From: Gavia stellata
Taxonomy: Eukaryota > Chordata > Aves > Gaviiformes > Gaviidae
Assembly: GCF_030936135.1 (NCBI RefSeq)
Contig: NC_082620.1
Location: 2,728,001 to 2,792,000 of the forward strand
Reading direction: 5' to 3'
Length of the DNA: 64,000 nt
This document shows, one piece after another, positions 46,601 to 58,920 of the stretch. Position 1 is the stretch's first letter, and every line of letters starts with the position of its first letter. A program made the position numbers and the translations under genes. The notes under the pieces were generated by a model. The model was not told the DNA's origin. It searched no databases and saw only the letters and a list, made by a program, of their open reading frames with translations.

Positions 46601-48974
46601 AGGCAGAGCACGGCCCCAACCTTCACCAAGTTGAGCTGTGTTTGGTAACTGCTCTTTTCACCGATTTCCCACCAGCGAGGCTGCAGAAGGGATTAAAAAA
46701 AAAAAAAAATCCCTTTATTTTTTTGAGTGAGATTCACCCTTGCAAAACAGTCCCCGCAGGATTACAAATATTTGATGCAATCGGAAAGAAAACAAAACCG
46801 TCCCGAAATGACAACTGAGAGGGAAACAATCTGGGAAGTTTTAACCTTCAAAATCTGTCTCTTAATTCTGGTTGCGATTTCTGCAGGCGAGGGAGGAGAA
46901 AAACACAACCCAAGCGGTGCCTGCTTCTGCATTACAAAGGCAACTTTAGACGGGATTTTAAAATAACATGACTACGCTGTAGTTAATGCTATTAAAATTC
47001 AAAGTGCACAGACAACCAATAATCCCAGCCGGTTCCTGGGACAAGAATCAAACTGTGCAACGCACAGCTATGCGGTGTTGCTCGCTGCTATCGATTTCCT
47101 TTTATTGGAGGGGGGAAAAAGAAGAGCGAAGGGTCAACAAGGAAATCAAAAGCTCTTTAGTAACCCAGCCCGGCCCGTCGCATTCAATACCAGCAGCTCA
47201 GCAAGCAAAAAAAAAAAAACCAAAAAACAAAACCTGCTGGCAAACTCTGCTCTGAGTTTCCAAAGTTAAAAAACAAACAAAACCCAAAAGATTTGGAAAT
47301 AAAAATCACCCCCCCTGGGCTGCCAAACCTGCCCAGGTATGAATAGATCCACCCAGGAGAGCTGCGGACCAGCACGTCCCGGAGCAAAGCATGGACCAGG
47401 CTCATCCCAGGGAGAATGAAGAACAGCCCCAGAGCATCCGCAGCAAGAGACGGCCCATAAAGGCAAAAATATTTCCTTCTAAAAATCGCAGACCTGCAGC
47501 ATCGCCCCAAGAGCAAATGCTGTGGACACCTGAAGCCCCAACCGTTAGTTGCTGAAAGTTGCTGCGCCCATAGATCAGGCTCCGTGTGTGGAGGAGCCAC
47601 CGAGGGATGGTTTAAGAGGAACCAAGCTGAAATACAATCACTTGTATTTATACACACAAAGTATTTTTATTTATTTATTTATTTTTTTAACACGTGGTCA
47701 AATACAAGCTTGATTTTATACCAATTAATCCTGTAGCCAGAGATTTTACTCTGTTCTTCAGCCACTTGCAAAATCCTCCTGGAAGATTGCTGGGGGTTAT
47801 ACAGGGATTATATTGTTTAGTGAGCCAGTTATAATCCCTCCGATAAGAGGAGCTGATCCGGGCGGAGAGGCATTGGCTCGACGCTATTTGCAAATAAAAA
47901 TTAAACCAGAGATAGTGGCAGGTTTGCTCAGCCTCCTGCCTTATCTCCAAAGCGTGGCAGAGAGATATTACTTGATCCAACTCCAGCCAGGGAAGGAAAG
48001 CAGGGCTCCGGGGGAATTCAGCGAAGGCAGCTCTTCCAGGCATTGGTGGCCCTAATCACTGCGGAGAAAATCAAAATACAGCAACAGAGATGCCCAGCGG
48101 GACCTGCACGCTGGGAGTTTTGGGAACAGACACCTGGAAATTGGGTGTCACGGTTAATTACATGGGGAAAAGCACCTATAAGCCGTACCAGCCCAGCCCA
48201 CCAAGTTAAAATGTCGTAAAATCCCTTTCCTACTGGAAATAACTGAGCTGGCTGGCCAGAAAGCAGCCGGTCCCCGCTGGCAGCTCCCCGAGGAGGGCTG
48301 GAAATGCAGGCTGCCCTCCGAGAAATTCCCGGAGAGTCGAGTTCAGCTTTACGGCATGACAAGCAGCATCTCCAAAGAAAACAAGTCCAAAAGAAACTAC
48401 CCCTGCCTTCGCAGCTATAAATAGGGTAGCACTGGATGTTATCTGCGATGCTTAACGTAGTTATTTCAGTTAAGTTGCCCTTGGGAATTGCAACCGTGAC
48501 TATTCTGCTGCTGGAAAATTATCTGCAATTAATAAAAGATTATTTTTTTTTTTTAAAAATACTTTTTTCTTTTCAGACCTAGGGTCACAAATAAAGCTAC
48601 CTGGAGCAATCTGCTTCCTTAAGCCTGGTTGAGGAAGGGCCAGCACCACACAAAGCTCTCCTCAACTTCAGAAGAGACGAAGACTGGGCGCAGGAGAACG
48701 GGGTTTGTCCCAAAGCCAGCTTTTCCCTGGAGACTGCATCTGTTTGGGAGCAGGTTCCTTTCTACCCTCCTTTGCGGCCATCGTTATTTGGGCTCAGTCA
48801 ATACCACCAGGTCCCAGTTACAGCTTTGAGGGGATTTGTAAGCCGTCAATACCCTGTAACAGTAACACGGGCAGATTTGCACGCAGGAGTCTCTCTCCAA
48901 ATGCCCGGAGGAATTGTGTTTCGGAGAGGAAACGGGGAGCCCTTGGGGGGGATATCTAGATTTTAAGGATTGCC

Positions 48975-49158
48975 ATGACTTAGTGGTGAAACACTGGAAT
49001 AAGCTGCCCAGGGAGGTGGTGGAGTCACCATCACTGGAGGTGTTCAAGGAACGTGTGGCCGTGGCACTGTGGGACATGGTTTAGTGGGCATGGTGGGGTT
49101 GGGTTGGTGGTTGGACTTGATAGTCTTACAGGTCTTTTCCAACCTCAGTGATTCTGTG
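48975..49158 (+). mobile_element. CR1 LINE 3' fragment, plus orientation
   Basis: A 5'-truncated CR1 of about 185 bp. The first part encodes the end of ORF2 ([24 protein letters not shown], in the plus direction), followed by the 3' tail ending in AGTGATTCTGTGA. It lies in the region upstream of kazrin. Confidence 0.92.
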
Positions 49159-51549
49159 ACCAGACAAGCAGCATCTGCTGCAGCCACTTCTCATGGTCTC
49201 TGCTCTGCCACCGCAGCAGAGGAAGGGAGGAAAAACAGATCAAGCGAGCCATGCAGGGAAAATCATGAGTTTTGATTGTGCCGGTGGCACAAGTACAAGT
49301 ACAGAGTGAAGGAGGAGCAGAGAAATCTATAGGCAATACAAGGGGGATACAATGCACGCTATACGATTGCACAGGTGCCTGAGGCGATGCTGTGCACAGA
49401 CCACGCTGACGCCAAGGCGCAGCCCCGCACTTACCCCTGCATCGCTCCAAGGGATGGATTGGGGGCATCTCCCCTCGCCCAGCCGGGCACCAAACCGCAC
49501 CCCCAGCCCCAGGGGACACCTCAGCCCCAGCTCAGCCCCCCTCTAGCCAAGGGAGGGGTCTTCCTTGCTCTTACACCGGCTTCGCCTTGGCTCAACGCCG
49601 GCGGGCAAGGTGCTCGCTGGTTTATACCCATGCGAATAAGAGGGGCACCCACTAACGACGGGCTCGGAGGAGATCCTGCTACACCCCCCTAGAAGAAAAG
49701 CATCTCAGCCCGGGCTACAACCCTACCGAGTCACCAGCTCTGGGCTTGTCACCTCCTATTTATCCTGCGTCCCTGCTCGCCTGCCGCAGGATCGCATTTT
49801 GGGGCTGCCACCCGCAGAAGAGCACCCCATTGTACAACCATTAAATGTACGGGCAGCAGTAAACAGCCCGAATCCAGCCCCTGCCCTGCAAAACCACGAA
49901 ACCAGCTTAAACGAAAAAAATCACGAGAGTAAAAACGCCCATGCTAAGTTTCTTTTACCTGCTACCGGGCTTTTGAGTACACCGGATTTTTGAGCAGAGA
50001 TACAGGGAAAACACAGAGGAACCGGCAAACCTGTTGCAAACAGCGAAGCACCACGTTCCCCGGCACTCGTGGGCACGAACACACGACGCGCTTTCAGAGA
50101 GAAAACAGCTTTTCGGCAGGGACCGCAACCACGTTTTTCAAGAATATCATCCTAACACAAACACAATCCTCCTATTTTTTTTGGTAAAAAAGGTAACTAT
50201 GTGATGATACCACAGCCCTGAATATTCCCAACAGCCTCAGTGAATCGCAGGGTATATTGGCAGGTAAACATGCATTAAAAGCCTGATTTTTGGATATCCA
50301 AGGTTTTTTGGGAAACAAGTAACAGTGCCTGCTCTGAAGAAGCAATAGCTGGGCATAACGCTAACCCAAACGCTGAGCCCTCGGTGCCGGGCAGCGTCCC
50401 CGCCAGCGCAGGTATCGCACGCAGCGGGTGCACGACGCGGGATTAGGGCTGACGGAGGAAGCCAGCAGCAAACCCCGCGAGGGGAAGCAGACCGGCCGAG
50501 ATGGACGGCTCTGCGAGTCCTGCCAAAATATTTTAGGAAGCAGCTGTGCGTTAACAAAAATGCAGAGGACCAGCCCGGCTTCCAGCCTGAATCCCAACCA
50601 TTCACCTACGGCGTTTCGCCGGCTATGTAATTGCCACAAAGCCTATTATCTTCCACGCCAGTTGCTGAAGTGTCACTAGGACAACTCAAATGAGAGGCTA
50701 AATTCTCCTATACGCACCATTTTAATAATTACAGCCCTTTTATATTCAGCAATACACAGCAAGGGAGAGACAGGGGAGGCTGCCAGGTTGACGAAAGGGA
50801 TGCTCAGGCCCTCCAAGGGCTGCAAATTGATTGTTTCCCCCCCTCACCTTCTGCAGAACAATTACTTCTTGCTCCTTTAACAGCTCCTTGAGCGGATTTT
50901 TACTCCATTCGGCGAGAAATGCAGACCACCGCTATGATGGAGATAGGCACCTCCACCACACCGGGGCGGGGTGGGGGGGGAAATTCCGTAAGCCGGCATA
51001 AACCACGTCTAATATTGACTCAGTCGGGAAGGATTTCACAGACTGCTTCATCGCTACCCCCAGCTCGCACATGTACATTTTCCACCGGCCCCCGCGGATC
51101 CTGCGATGCAAACGATGCACCACGGAGGCTGCGCTTCCCGGGCCCTCCCCGTCTTCCGGAGGGGCTCCCAAGAATAATTTAACGCAGTCTGATGTACTCT
51201 TTTATACATGGAGGCCTTTTGAATTTAAATTGTTTAATTCAAAATCAAAAGCGTGTTTTAAATTAACACCCAAAACAAGGGAGGGGGGAAGCAAGCATAC
51301 TCCAAAAACATAGTATTTGCAAGAGATGATTGAGAATATTCATGTGTGGAATTATCTCCCCATCCCTCAGTTCTCCCTCTTATCTATCCCCAAAGCTGCA
51401 AACAGTAACTTCAAAGCCAAACCCTGTTTCCAATGGGAAACCGTGGACTGGTCCCCAGGGAGCTGCAGGAGGTGGTTCAGCCTCAGGGCAGCCGGGATGC
51501 TCACAGGTCCCCGGGGCTGGGTGGGTCCCCTCTCCGCCCAGGGACCACC

Positions 51550-51593
51550 AACCCCAAAATAACCACTATGCAACCCCAAAATGACCGCTATGC
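51550..51593. repeat. two-copy 22-bp tandem repeat
   Basis: AACCCCAAAATAACCACTATGC is immediately repeated as AACCCCAAAATGACCGCTATGC, differing at two positions. Confidence 0.85.
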
Positions 51594-52360
51594 ATTACTA
51601 CGCATATAAACGCATATATTGCCTTGGCTGCCCCTGCCCACAGAAAATTCCGAGGACCAAAACCTGCCCTTGGGAAGGCAGCGTCGCTCCTCCTCGGCAG
51701 CAGCTAGGTAAGGACAGGGAACTTGGTGATCCTCAAGACAAGATGTTCAACATCCCAGAAATAACAAGCCCAAGGAGGATGCGGGGACCTGGGGAACGTG
51801 CCATCTAACCGGATTAAGCTCCAAAATCATCCTTCCCGATGCATTAAGGCAGCAGTTCTCCCCAGAGCGGCCGGGGCACTAAAGACGTGAGCACAGACCT
51901 AATTTCTACCCACGCAACAGACCCCTGGCATTTCGCTTTGCTGCCTAAAGACCTGCTGAAATCCCGAGGAGCTCACCACGAATTAACGTCAGCGAGGGCT
52001 CGGCTGGCTCGGGCCCTCCTTCGGCACGGCAGCGCTAACTCCCCCCAAAAAAAGAATTGCAGCAAAATTCGGACCAAGAAGCGGCGTTTCAGGAAAGCTG
52101 CAATCCCGGGCTTCTCAGCTCAAACATCTCGCATGAGAGAGGAATTTCCCTCCCAGCGAATAGCGGTTTATACATTCTTTGGCAACTGCATTACCATTAG
52201 CAAACACAATCTGTATTTCTGCCTCGCTCATTTGTTTGCCGAGCGCGTTTGAAAGGAATATTTTATCCGCCGCGAGATAAACCCTGGAGGCTTCGCCTCC
52301 TGATGTAAGCCACCGTGCACGGAGTTTCGCTGCAGGTGAGAGGCTTGTTCCCGCCGAAGG

Positions 52361-52390
52361 CCACCTGGATAAACCCCACCTGGATAAATC
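52361..52390. repeat. two-copy 16-bp tandem repeat
   Basis: CCACCTGGATAAACCC is followed by CACCTGGATAAATCCC, a near-exact duplication of about 16 bp. Confidence 0.75.
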
Positions 52391-54109
52391 CCATCTGCAA
52401 CGGGCGTCTGAACAGTTTAACGCGAGGACGGGGGGTCGGGGAGGTCTCGCCCCAGCCACCCCTTCTCTTCCGACCTGGAATAAACCGCAGTGGGAATAAG
52501 GAGGGGGAAAATGAGCTGCACTAGAGCATGGTTAAAAAGCACGTGTTGGATGATGGACAGAGAAGAGAAAAAACCTGCAGCCCCAGAGCCAGGGCTGCCG
52601 GACCCAAACGCCGGACCCCTGCCAGCCCCTGAAGCTTCCCGGGTTTCTGCCTCTGTCCTAAACTCAGCCCTGCCTCCTGGAAGCAGTAATACTGGGATTT
52701 AAACCAAGCATCTTCAGCTCACAGCCCAGTCCATTTTCCTAGGGTATCACTTAACTGACAGAACTCCCTTAAAGCACCGAAACAGACGTTTGTGGTTCCA
52801 CAAGTATCCCCCCTGCGCTGATCTGCATATCAAATTCACTTCATTTATGAAAAAGGAGATGGAGGAAAGAGTTTGTTTGACTTCTTATCTTTTTTCCTCT
52901 GACCCAGCAAGCTCCCGCCGGCCAGCCAAGCCTTTCCAGCATCGCCCGCGCAGCAGGAGCGATGCTCCCAGCCCTCGGGCAGGGCAGCTCCCCGCTGCAG
53001 CCCGCCCGGGAATCGCCAAATTACTGCAGCACCCGCTTAAGAACCGGCTTATACTCTCCTCTGAGCTGGGTCTACAGGAGCCAAACAAATCGAGACGCAT
53101 CCCTGACCCGCAAGCAGAGGTTGCTCTCAATACATGTGGGAAGAGATCTGCTAGGGAAGGAGCCGCCAACACGCAAAGCACCATCACCCAGCCCCGACAT
53201 GCTTAAAAGGCCTCTTTTTTTTTTCCTAGATGTTTTCTTTATTTTTTTTTTTCCTGCTTCCTGGCTGTTCTCTGCTCCGACAGCCGGGACAGCGCATGTT
53301 CCCACGCAAACTCCTCCAAACCCGCACCAGGGGCTATTGCCGTGAGAATCAGCAGCTCCGGTGCCTGCCTGGAGCCCCAGCAAGGGACCCACCACCCCCA
53401 GGCGACACACGCACCCACCACCAGCTCACCCACCCCCTTGTTCCGAGAGAAACCCCCAGCAGCTCCATCCCCAGGCAGGAACGCCCGGACCCACAGCTGG
53501 GAAGCTCCCCAATCCCACCGGCATTCCCGCAGCCATCCGGTCCCACCTTTCATTTCCAGCTCAACCTTTACCCCCTTTGCTCAGCTTCCAAGTTCAGTTG
53601 AAGACATTACCCTAATTACAATTATCTCTGGCACTGCTCTGATGACCCGGAGCACTTCGCTCATGTTTCCCGCTCGTTCCCCCCCCATACGGGCGATCCG
53701 GCTTTTGCAACTTGTCCCATGAGTTCCTGCTCACTTGGGGTTTTTTTTGGAATGGCTTCACTCCAGCCAAAAGGCACGAGAAAGGGAGATGTTGCAGGAT
53801 ACTGGGAATAAGTGAGCACGATGGAAAAAACTGTGCCAAGGATAAGAGGGGGAAAAAATAAATCATTTTAAAATCAGAACGCGTCCGCCCTCCCGGATGC
53901 AGTTTGAGCTAAGGGCAGGGTGATTCAGGAAAAGGCTCGCAAGCATGGAGCAGCCGGCTCGGTTTTATTCCTTACTGGCAGCCTGGGGCTAATTTGGGGA
54001 GCAAGGAGGATCTCCCCCGTTTGCACCCCTGCAAGCCATGCGCCTGGCACCAGGGGATGCGTGGAGGGTTGGGATCCCTCACTTCAGGGTACATTTTCAG
54101 TAGCTATTT

Positions 54110-54185
54110 AAGAGCTTAGCGGGATTTTCAGAGGCACCTAAGCTGGTTAGGTGCCTAAATCCCACTGAAAGTCCCTTTGAATACT
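54110..54185. mobile_element. foldback remnant resembling an amniote DNA-transposon (MITE-like) repeat
   Basis: The core has perfect 10-bp inverted arms, AGGCACCTAA at 54132-54141 and TTAGGTGCCT at 54147-54156, with a 5-base loop. They are flanked by GGGATTTTCA and AATCCCACTGAAAGTCCC. The pattern (GATTTTCA, CCTAAG, TTAGG, AATCCCA) resembles a non-autonomous DNA transposon repeat common in turtles and crocodilians. The family name is not certain. Confidence 0.5.
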
Positions 54186-57100
54186 GCTACCTTCCTAAAT
54201 CCCAGCCAGTGCTTATTAGGGTTCATTAGACACTTAAATACCTCCATCCGCACGTCCTAATCCCGTGGCTGGGAAGCTGCTGACCACCCCGAGCCGCAGC
54301 TGCCAGCTCACCAGCTCTGCAATATGGGTGCAGGGGACCCCCATTTTGGGGCAGAGCAGGCGGGCACCCACTCGTGCCGCTTCCCACCCCTCCCCTGCCG
54401 AGCCAGGGGAACACAGAGCAGCAAAGGCTGTTTAAGATTCTCTCTTTTTTTTTTCCATCCTTCTTGCTCTATCGCTGCAAGCATCATGATGAAGGGAAGA
54501 TCACTATCTACAAAGTCTCTTTGAAACGGGCGTACAACAAAAACTGTATTTCCTCCTGCGTCACACAGGCCCCCACCCCAGTACCAGCCTCGGATACACC
54601 TTTCAAGCAAGGGGATAGAGGGAGATGCATTAAAGCCCGCTGCCCGGCATGCCGGCAGCGCTCCGGACGCACGGATGCAGCTGCGGCGTTTGGAGGCAGC
54701 CACCGCTCCCGCTGCAAATCCGACCCTGGGGTACTGCATATCCCTCCTGGCAAATACACCATCGCTCCAAATCAGGGTGATTTTTACCTTTCTGAGGTTG
54801 CAAGGACAGGGGAGGCAGCTGCAAGGTGTGCTTTCGGGGGGGTGCGGACCCTCCCAGCTCTCTTTCCCCCACCCTTGAGCCAATTTAATTTTCCTGCGAA
54901 CCTCTCCGATAACACAGGGAAAGAACATGCCCGAGCGCGTTTGGCTTGTATCATGTCAAATGCACTTTAATTGGTGATAATTTCGGCATGCCTGCTGTAT
55001 CCAAGTGAAAATGAAACGTCCGCGCTCCTCTCTGCTCTGCAGCTTAACTCTCCTCAGCAATTCGCTATTAAAAACACGGGAACAAAAAGATCAACTTTTA
55101 AAGGGCGGATGTTTAAAGTTAGCTACGACCTACAAACAGGCAGCAAACCCCAATTTTAATAACTGCGAGGGATTTGGAGAGATTCTCCCTTTCCTCCGCT
55201 GAATGGAGGAGGGACGCATGACATTAACACAACACCTGGGGGGGCACATTCCCCTTTCATCATATGTATGGGTACGGCCAACCAGCCCCCCCGCACCCTT
55301 GATGTTCAGGGGAGGCTGCACCGGCTCTCCATCACCGCTGCCCGGCTAGAATATTTTGATCGATAGCCTTATTCGCATCCACGGGCAGATGATGGTGCCT
55401 GCTCTTTGCTTCTCCATCCCTTCAACTGGGGGACAGAAACACGATAAACCCGGGAGGGACAGAGCCCCCGTGGCAAACAAACGCCGATGCGGCCAGTTTG
55501 CGAATTATCTGCCGGGCGAGGAATTATTGACCCGGGCTAGAAACGGATGAGCAGCCAGCGCCGGCACAGAAACCTGAATGGCGTTGTGATTAATTCACAC
55601 ACACCCACCAAAAAAGAGCTGAATTCATGGGATAATTTTATTTCCCGTGATTAACTGGGCCAGCTCTAATTACACCTTAAACCCAACTGACGGTCCATGT
55701 CTTTCTGAGGTCTCTGCCTTCTCCCCTCAGGCTCGCTCCCACCAGCATTAGGGCTTTGGCAATATTAGGGGGTCTCTGGGTTTTGGGGGCTCTGCAGCAG
55801 GACAAGCCCCGGGATCGTTCAGAAAGCAAAAAGCATGCGACAAAACCACAAAGCCACGGCAGCTCCTCCCGCACCAAGCAAGCGGGGGCAAATTTTAAGC
55901 AGCATTTTGCACAGGTAGTCACCATCCCGGGGAAAATAAGATGTTGCAGGTCCCCAAGGCTTCCAGCCCCACTGGTTTTTTTAACTCCAGCTTGCTCAGC
56001 GCAGGGGCCACCTTTGCAGGACTCCCCGCCCTCGCAGCCGTAAGGGAACGGCAGCCAGGGTGTAATAATTCAACTATTCCTCGGGGAGTGCCAGCAAGAA
56101 AAAGCACAAATCTTTCCTTTGAGCCGCAGGTGAAAGGCGGGCTTTGTGCTCGGGAGCATCGGGTGCGTTTCAAATCCGTGCTGGAAATCTGAATCCAATC
56201 TGATCGGCACTTTCATTATATTTTTTTAAAAACAAGCCAAATGACTATATATAAACAAAATCTGCTGTAGCTCTTGTTTTCCCTCACCTGCCTGATTGTT
56301 TCTTTCCCCCTTGCTTTGCTGTATCAAAATAAACAAACACCATCTATTGATTCTGGCTGTTCTCAGAAGATTTGTGGCAGAAATCTGATGTTCGCCGAGT
56401 TATTGCAGAGCGATAACTGCATGCCTACTGGTTGGAAACGCTTCCTTGGAACAAAAAAAAAATAGAGAGATAAAAAAGCAGCTATATCATAGCGAAGGAC
56501 ATGCTTTGCTTTCTCAGACTGGAAGGAAATGTGAAGTATGACTTTTTTAATAATTCATTTTGACAAGTCTCCATCCTTCCTGCCTTTTTTTTATTTTTTT
56601 AACATCCAGAATACACCAGCAAAATCAATGTAAGAAACAGATGTTTGCTTTTATTTTGGCTTCCAGAAAGCAGTGGAGCTCACAGACCCTGCAACTCCTT
56701 GGATCCAGCACACCCAACTATTTTCACCAACCATTCCTGCAAAAATACATTTTTCTGTTGCATCTACACGATGGCACCAAATTAAAGGCTTTGCTCTCGC
56801 CGGTACCTTCTGCAACCCACAAAACTTCAAATTAACCTTTTGTTTTCAGAGTAATTAATGCTGCAACAACGCTAATGACCTGGTTCAACCCCAATACACC
56901 AGAGAACTGCCGAAGCCCGGATTGGAATGCCCTTGCAGAAAGGCCGTCCGTACTGGAGGCAGAATTATAATCTTCTTAAAGAATGCTGTTTAGCTCTGTA
57001 ATTGCCTTACAATGTAAAATCCTGCAGAAAGAAACTTGCTCTGCAGCACGTTTGATATGTTCTGGTCCCTGGCCAAGCTCTGCACAAGTCCAACGGGCCC

Positions 57101-58857
57101 TCTTGGCTTTATTCCCCCTTAGATTTTACTTTTTTGGAATTTTCTAGATGGTTACCATAGCGGGATTCGGCACGTTCCACAAACAGGGACTGAAAGCACC
57201 TGTGACACAATAGAGACCCCAATTCGGAAGTCCTCTAGACCAAAATTTGCATGAAATGGTACAAAAGAAACCTGGATTAAATCAACCACGATAGTTTAAA
57301 TTGAGCTACCATCACCCTAAAACCAGAACCCAGCCCAAACTAACACCACTCTCAGATTTCTGAGGTTCACTCAACACCACATACCTCATCCCCGTAACCC
57401 AGACCGATGGTTATGCTCCACGGGGTCACCACCCCTGCGTTTCATTTACCTTCACTGGCAACTCTATTAAAAATCTCATACGCCTCACTCATAGAACGAC
57501 CAGATTTGGTCACAAACCTACCTTGAGTTGACCTCTGGCCATCAATAACGGAGCGTTTCTGTACCGCGGCCAGCCCAGGGAGGTAAGGAGCACGCAACTG
57601 GCTCTGCTCGCCTCGATAGCTGTGGGCAGCAGCCTCTGCCAGGCAGGTCTTCCAAGACCCACCCTTCCCTTCAGATGTTCCCTCTTTCCTCGTTACCTGC
57701 TAACGAACAAAGAGGAAAGACCCAAGGGAAGGCACTCAAGGCAGGTGCCAGAAATAAGGAGCTTCATCCAAGCCCAAGCAGGGTAGATATCATCACCAGC
57801 TATGCAAAACCAGCCCACAGTCGGTTTATAAAGAAATTCTCTTTATTCACAAAGCCCTGAAGTTCACCTGCGCAAAACTGCTGCTCAAAAAAATTGGGAT
57901 TTGCCCAAAAGACCTAGGACTGTTGGTGGGGTACGACCACCCCAGGTGTCTCCTCCAGGAGAGCTTCGTGCCTGCAGCTGCATTGCCTGAGGCTGGGAAC
58001 AAGCTCCCTGCTGCCTTTCAGGCTGCTTTCTTTCTTCTATTTTAAGGCTCATGATCACTGCTTTAAAGAGGGAATTAAACTGATGGATTGTGGATGATGC
58101 AAAACCTTGATGTCCTAGAAAGCCGCACAAATAAACAGTATCAGAGTAACTAAAAGGGAAGACAAGCTAATTTTGACACTAAGTGGTATTGAGATGCTCT
58201 GAATTTTCTCCATCTTCCCTAAATCACAGATATTGCTTCTGCGCAGTCCTGGTATCGCCCACATACAAAACCATCTGCAAATCAGTCACCCTGCAGGAAA
58301 GGTATCGATCAGAGCGACTTCGGCACAAAGAATTCGCCTTGCGTTTCCACCAAGGAGAGCTTCAGCAGACCAAGCAACGGCCACCCAACCTCCCGCTACC
58401 GCTGGCAGCCTCTCAGCGGGAGGACCGAGGGCAGAAGCAACCTCAGACCCCAAAAGGGAGGGGATTTTTTTTCTGCAGAAATGCAAAATGAGCACTAATC
58501 ACATTGTCAGGGTATCAGCTCATGCTTGCTGCCAACAAATTAGGCCAGTTGTGCATCTGCAGTTGCTCATTTGGCCACTAACCTGCTTTAGCAATTACAG
58601 ATAATTAAAACATCGCCCTGCAGTCATTACGATTCAAATCAGTCCCCCGAAGAAGAGCACCGTCAGATCTGATTTCTGGTGTGCCCATCTCCCGCTGCTG
58701 CTCTGGACCTCAGCCGGGAGATGAAGGAAGGGGGGAAATCTTCAACGGGTGTAAATCAATGCATTTACATCTACTCTCTTTGGCAGCGCAACAATTTACA
58801 CCAACGGGAGAGGTGACCGCTGTTGGAGGGCAAGGAAAATAGAGTAGCAAAAAAAAA

Positions 58858-58920
58858 GAATGGAATAGACTATTTCAGTTGGAAGGGACCTACAACAACC
58901 ATCTAATCCAAGTGCCTACG
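58858..58920 (-). mobile_element. CR1-like 3' end, divergent subfamily
   Basis: The stretch AATGGAATAGACTATTTCAG followed by TTGGAAGGGACCTACAACAA and an ATCTAATCCAAGTGCC segment matches the reversed 3' end of an older CR1 subfamily (AGTTGGAAGGGACCT type). It is short and substituted. Confidence 0.7.

Larger units (their letters stand above)
34717..48974. other. upstream region or intron of kazrin, no further exon recognised
   Basis: Long unique sequence with alternating GC-rich and AT-rich parts. It includes a GC-rich, CpG-containing patch at about 41.58-41.72 kb, a 22-base A-run at 43649-43670, a 16-base A-run at 38431-38446 and a two-copy 16-bp repeat at 40074-40105. No element with coding homology was seen. 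In mammals the main kazrin first exon lies very far upstream, so this may all be intron. Confidence 0.55.
49159..58857. other. upstream region or intron, no gene recognised
   Basis: Unique sequence apart from the foldback remnant near 54.1 kb and small duplications near 51.55 and 52.36 kb. It includes T-rich tracts at 53213-53225 and 53239-53250. No splice-flanked segment with recognisable protein homology was found. Confidence 0.55.
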
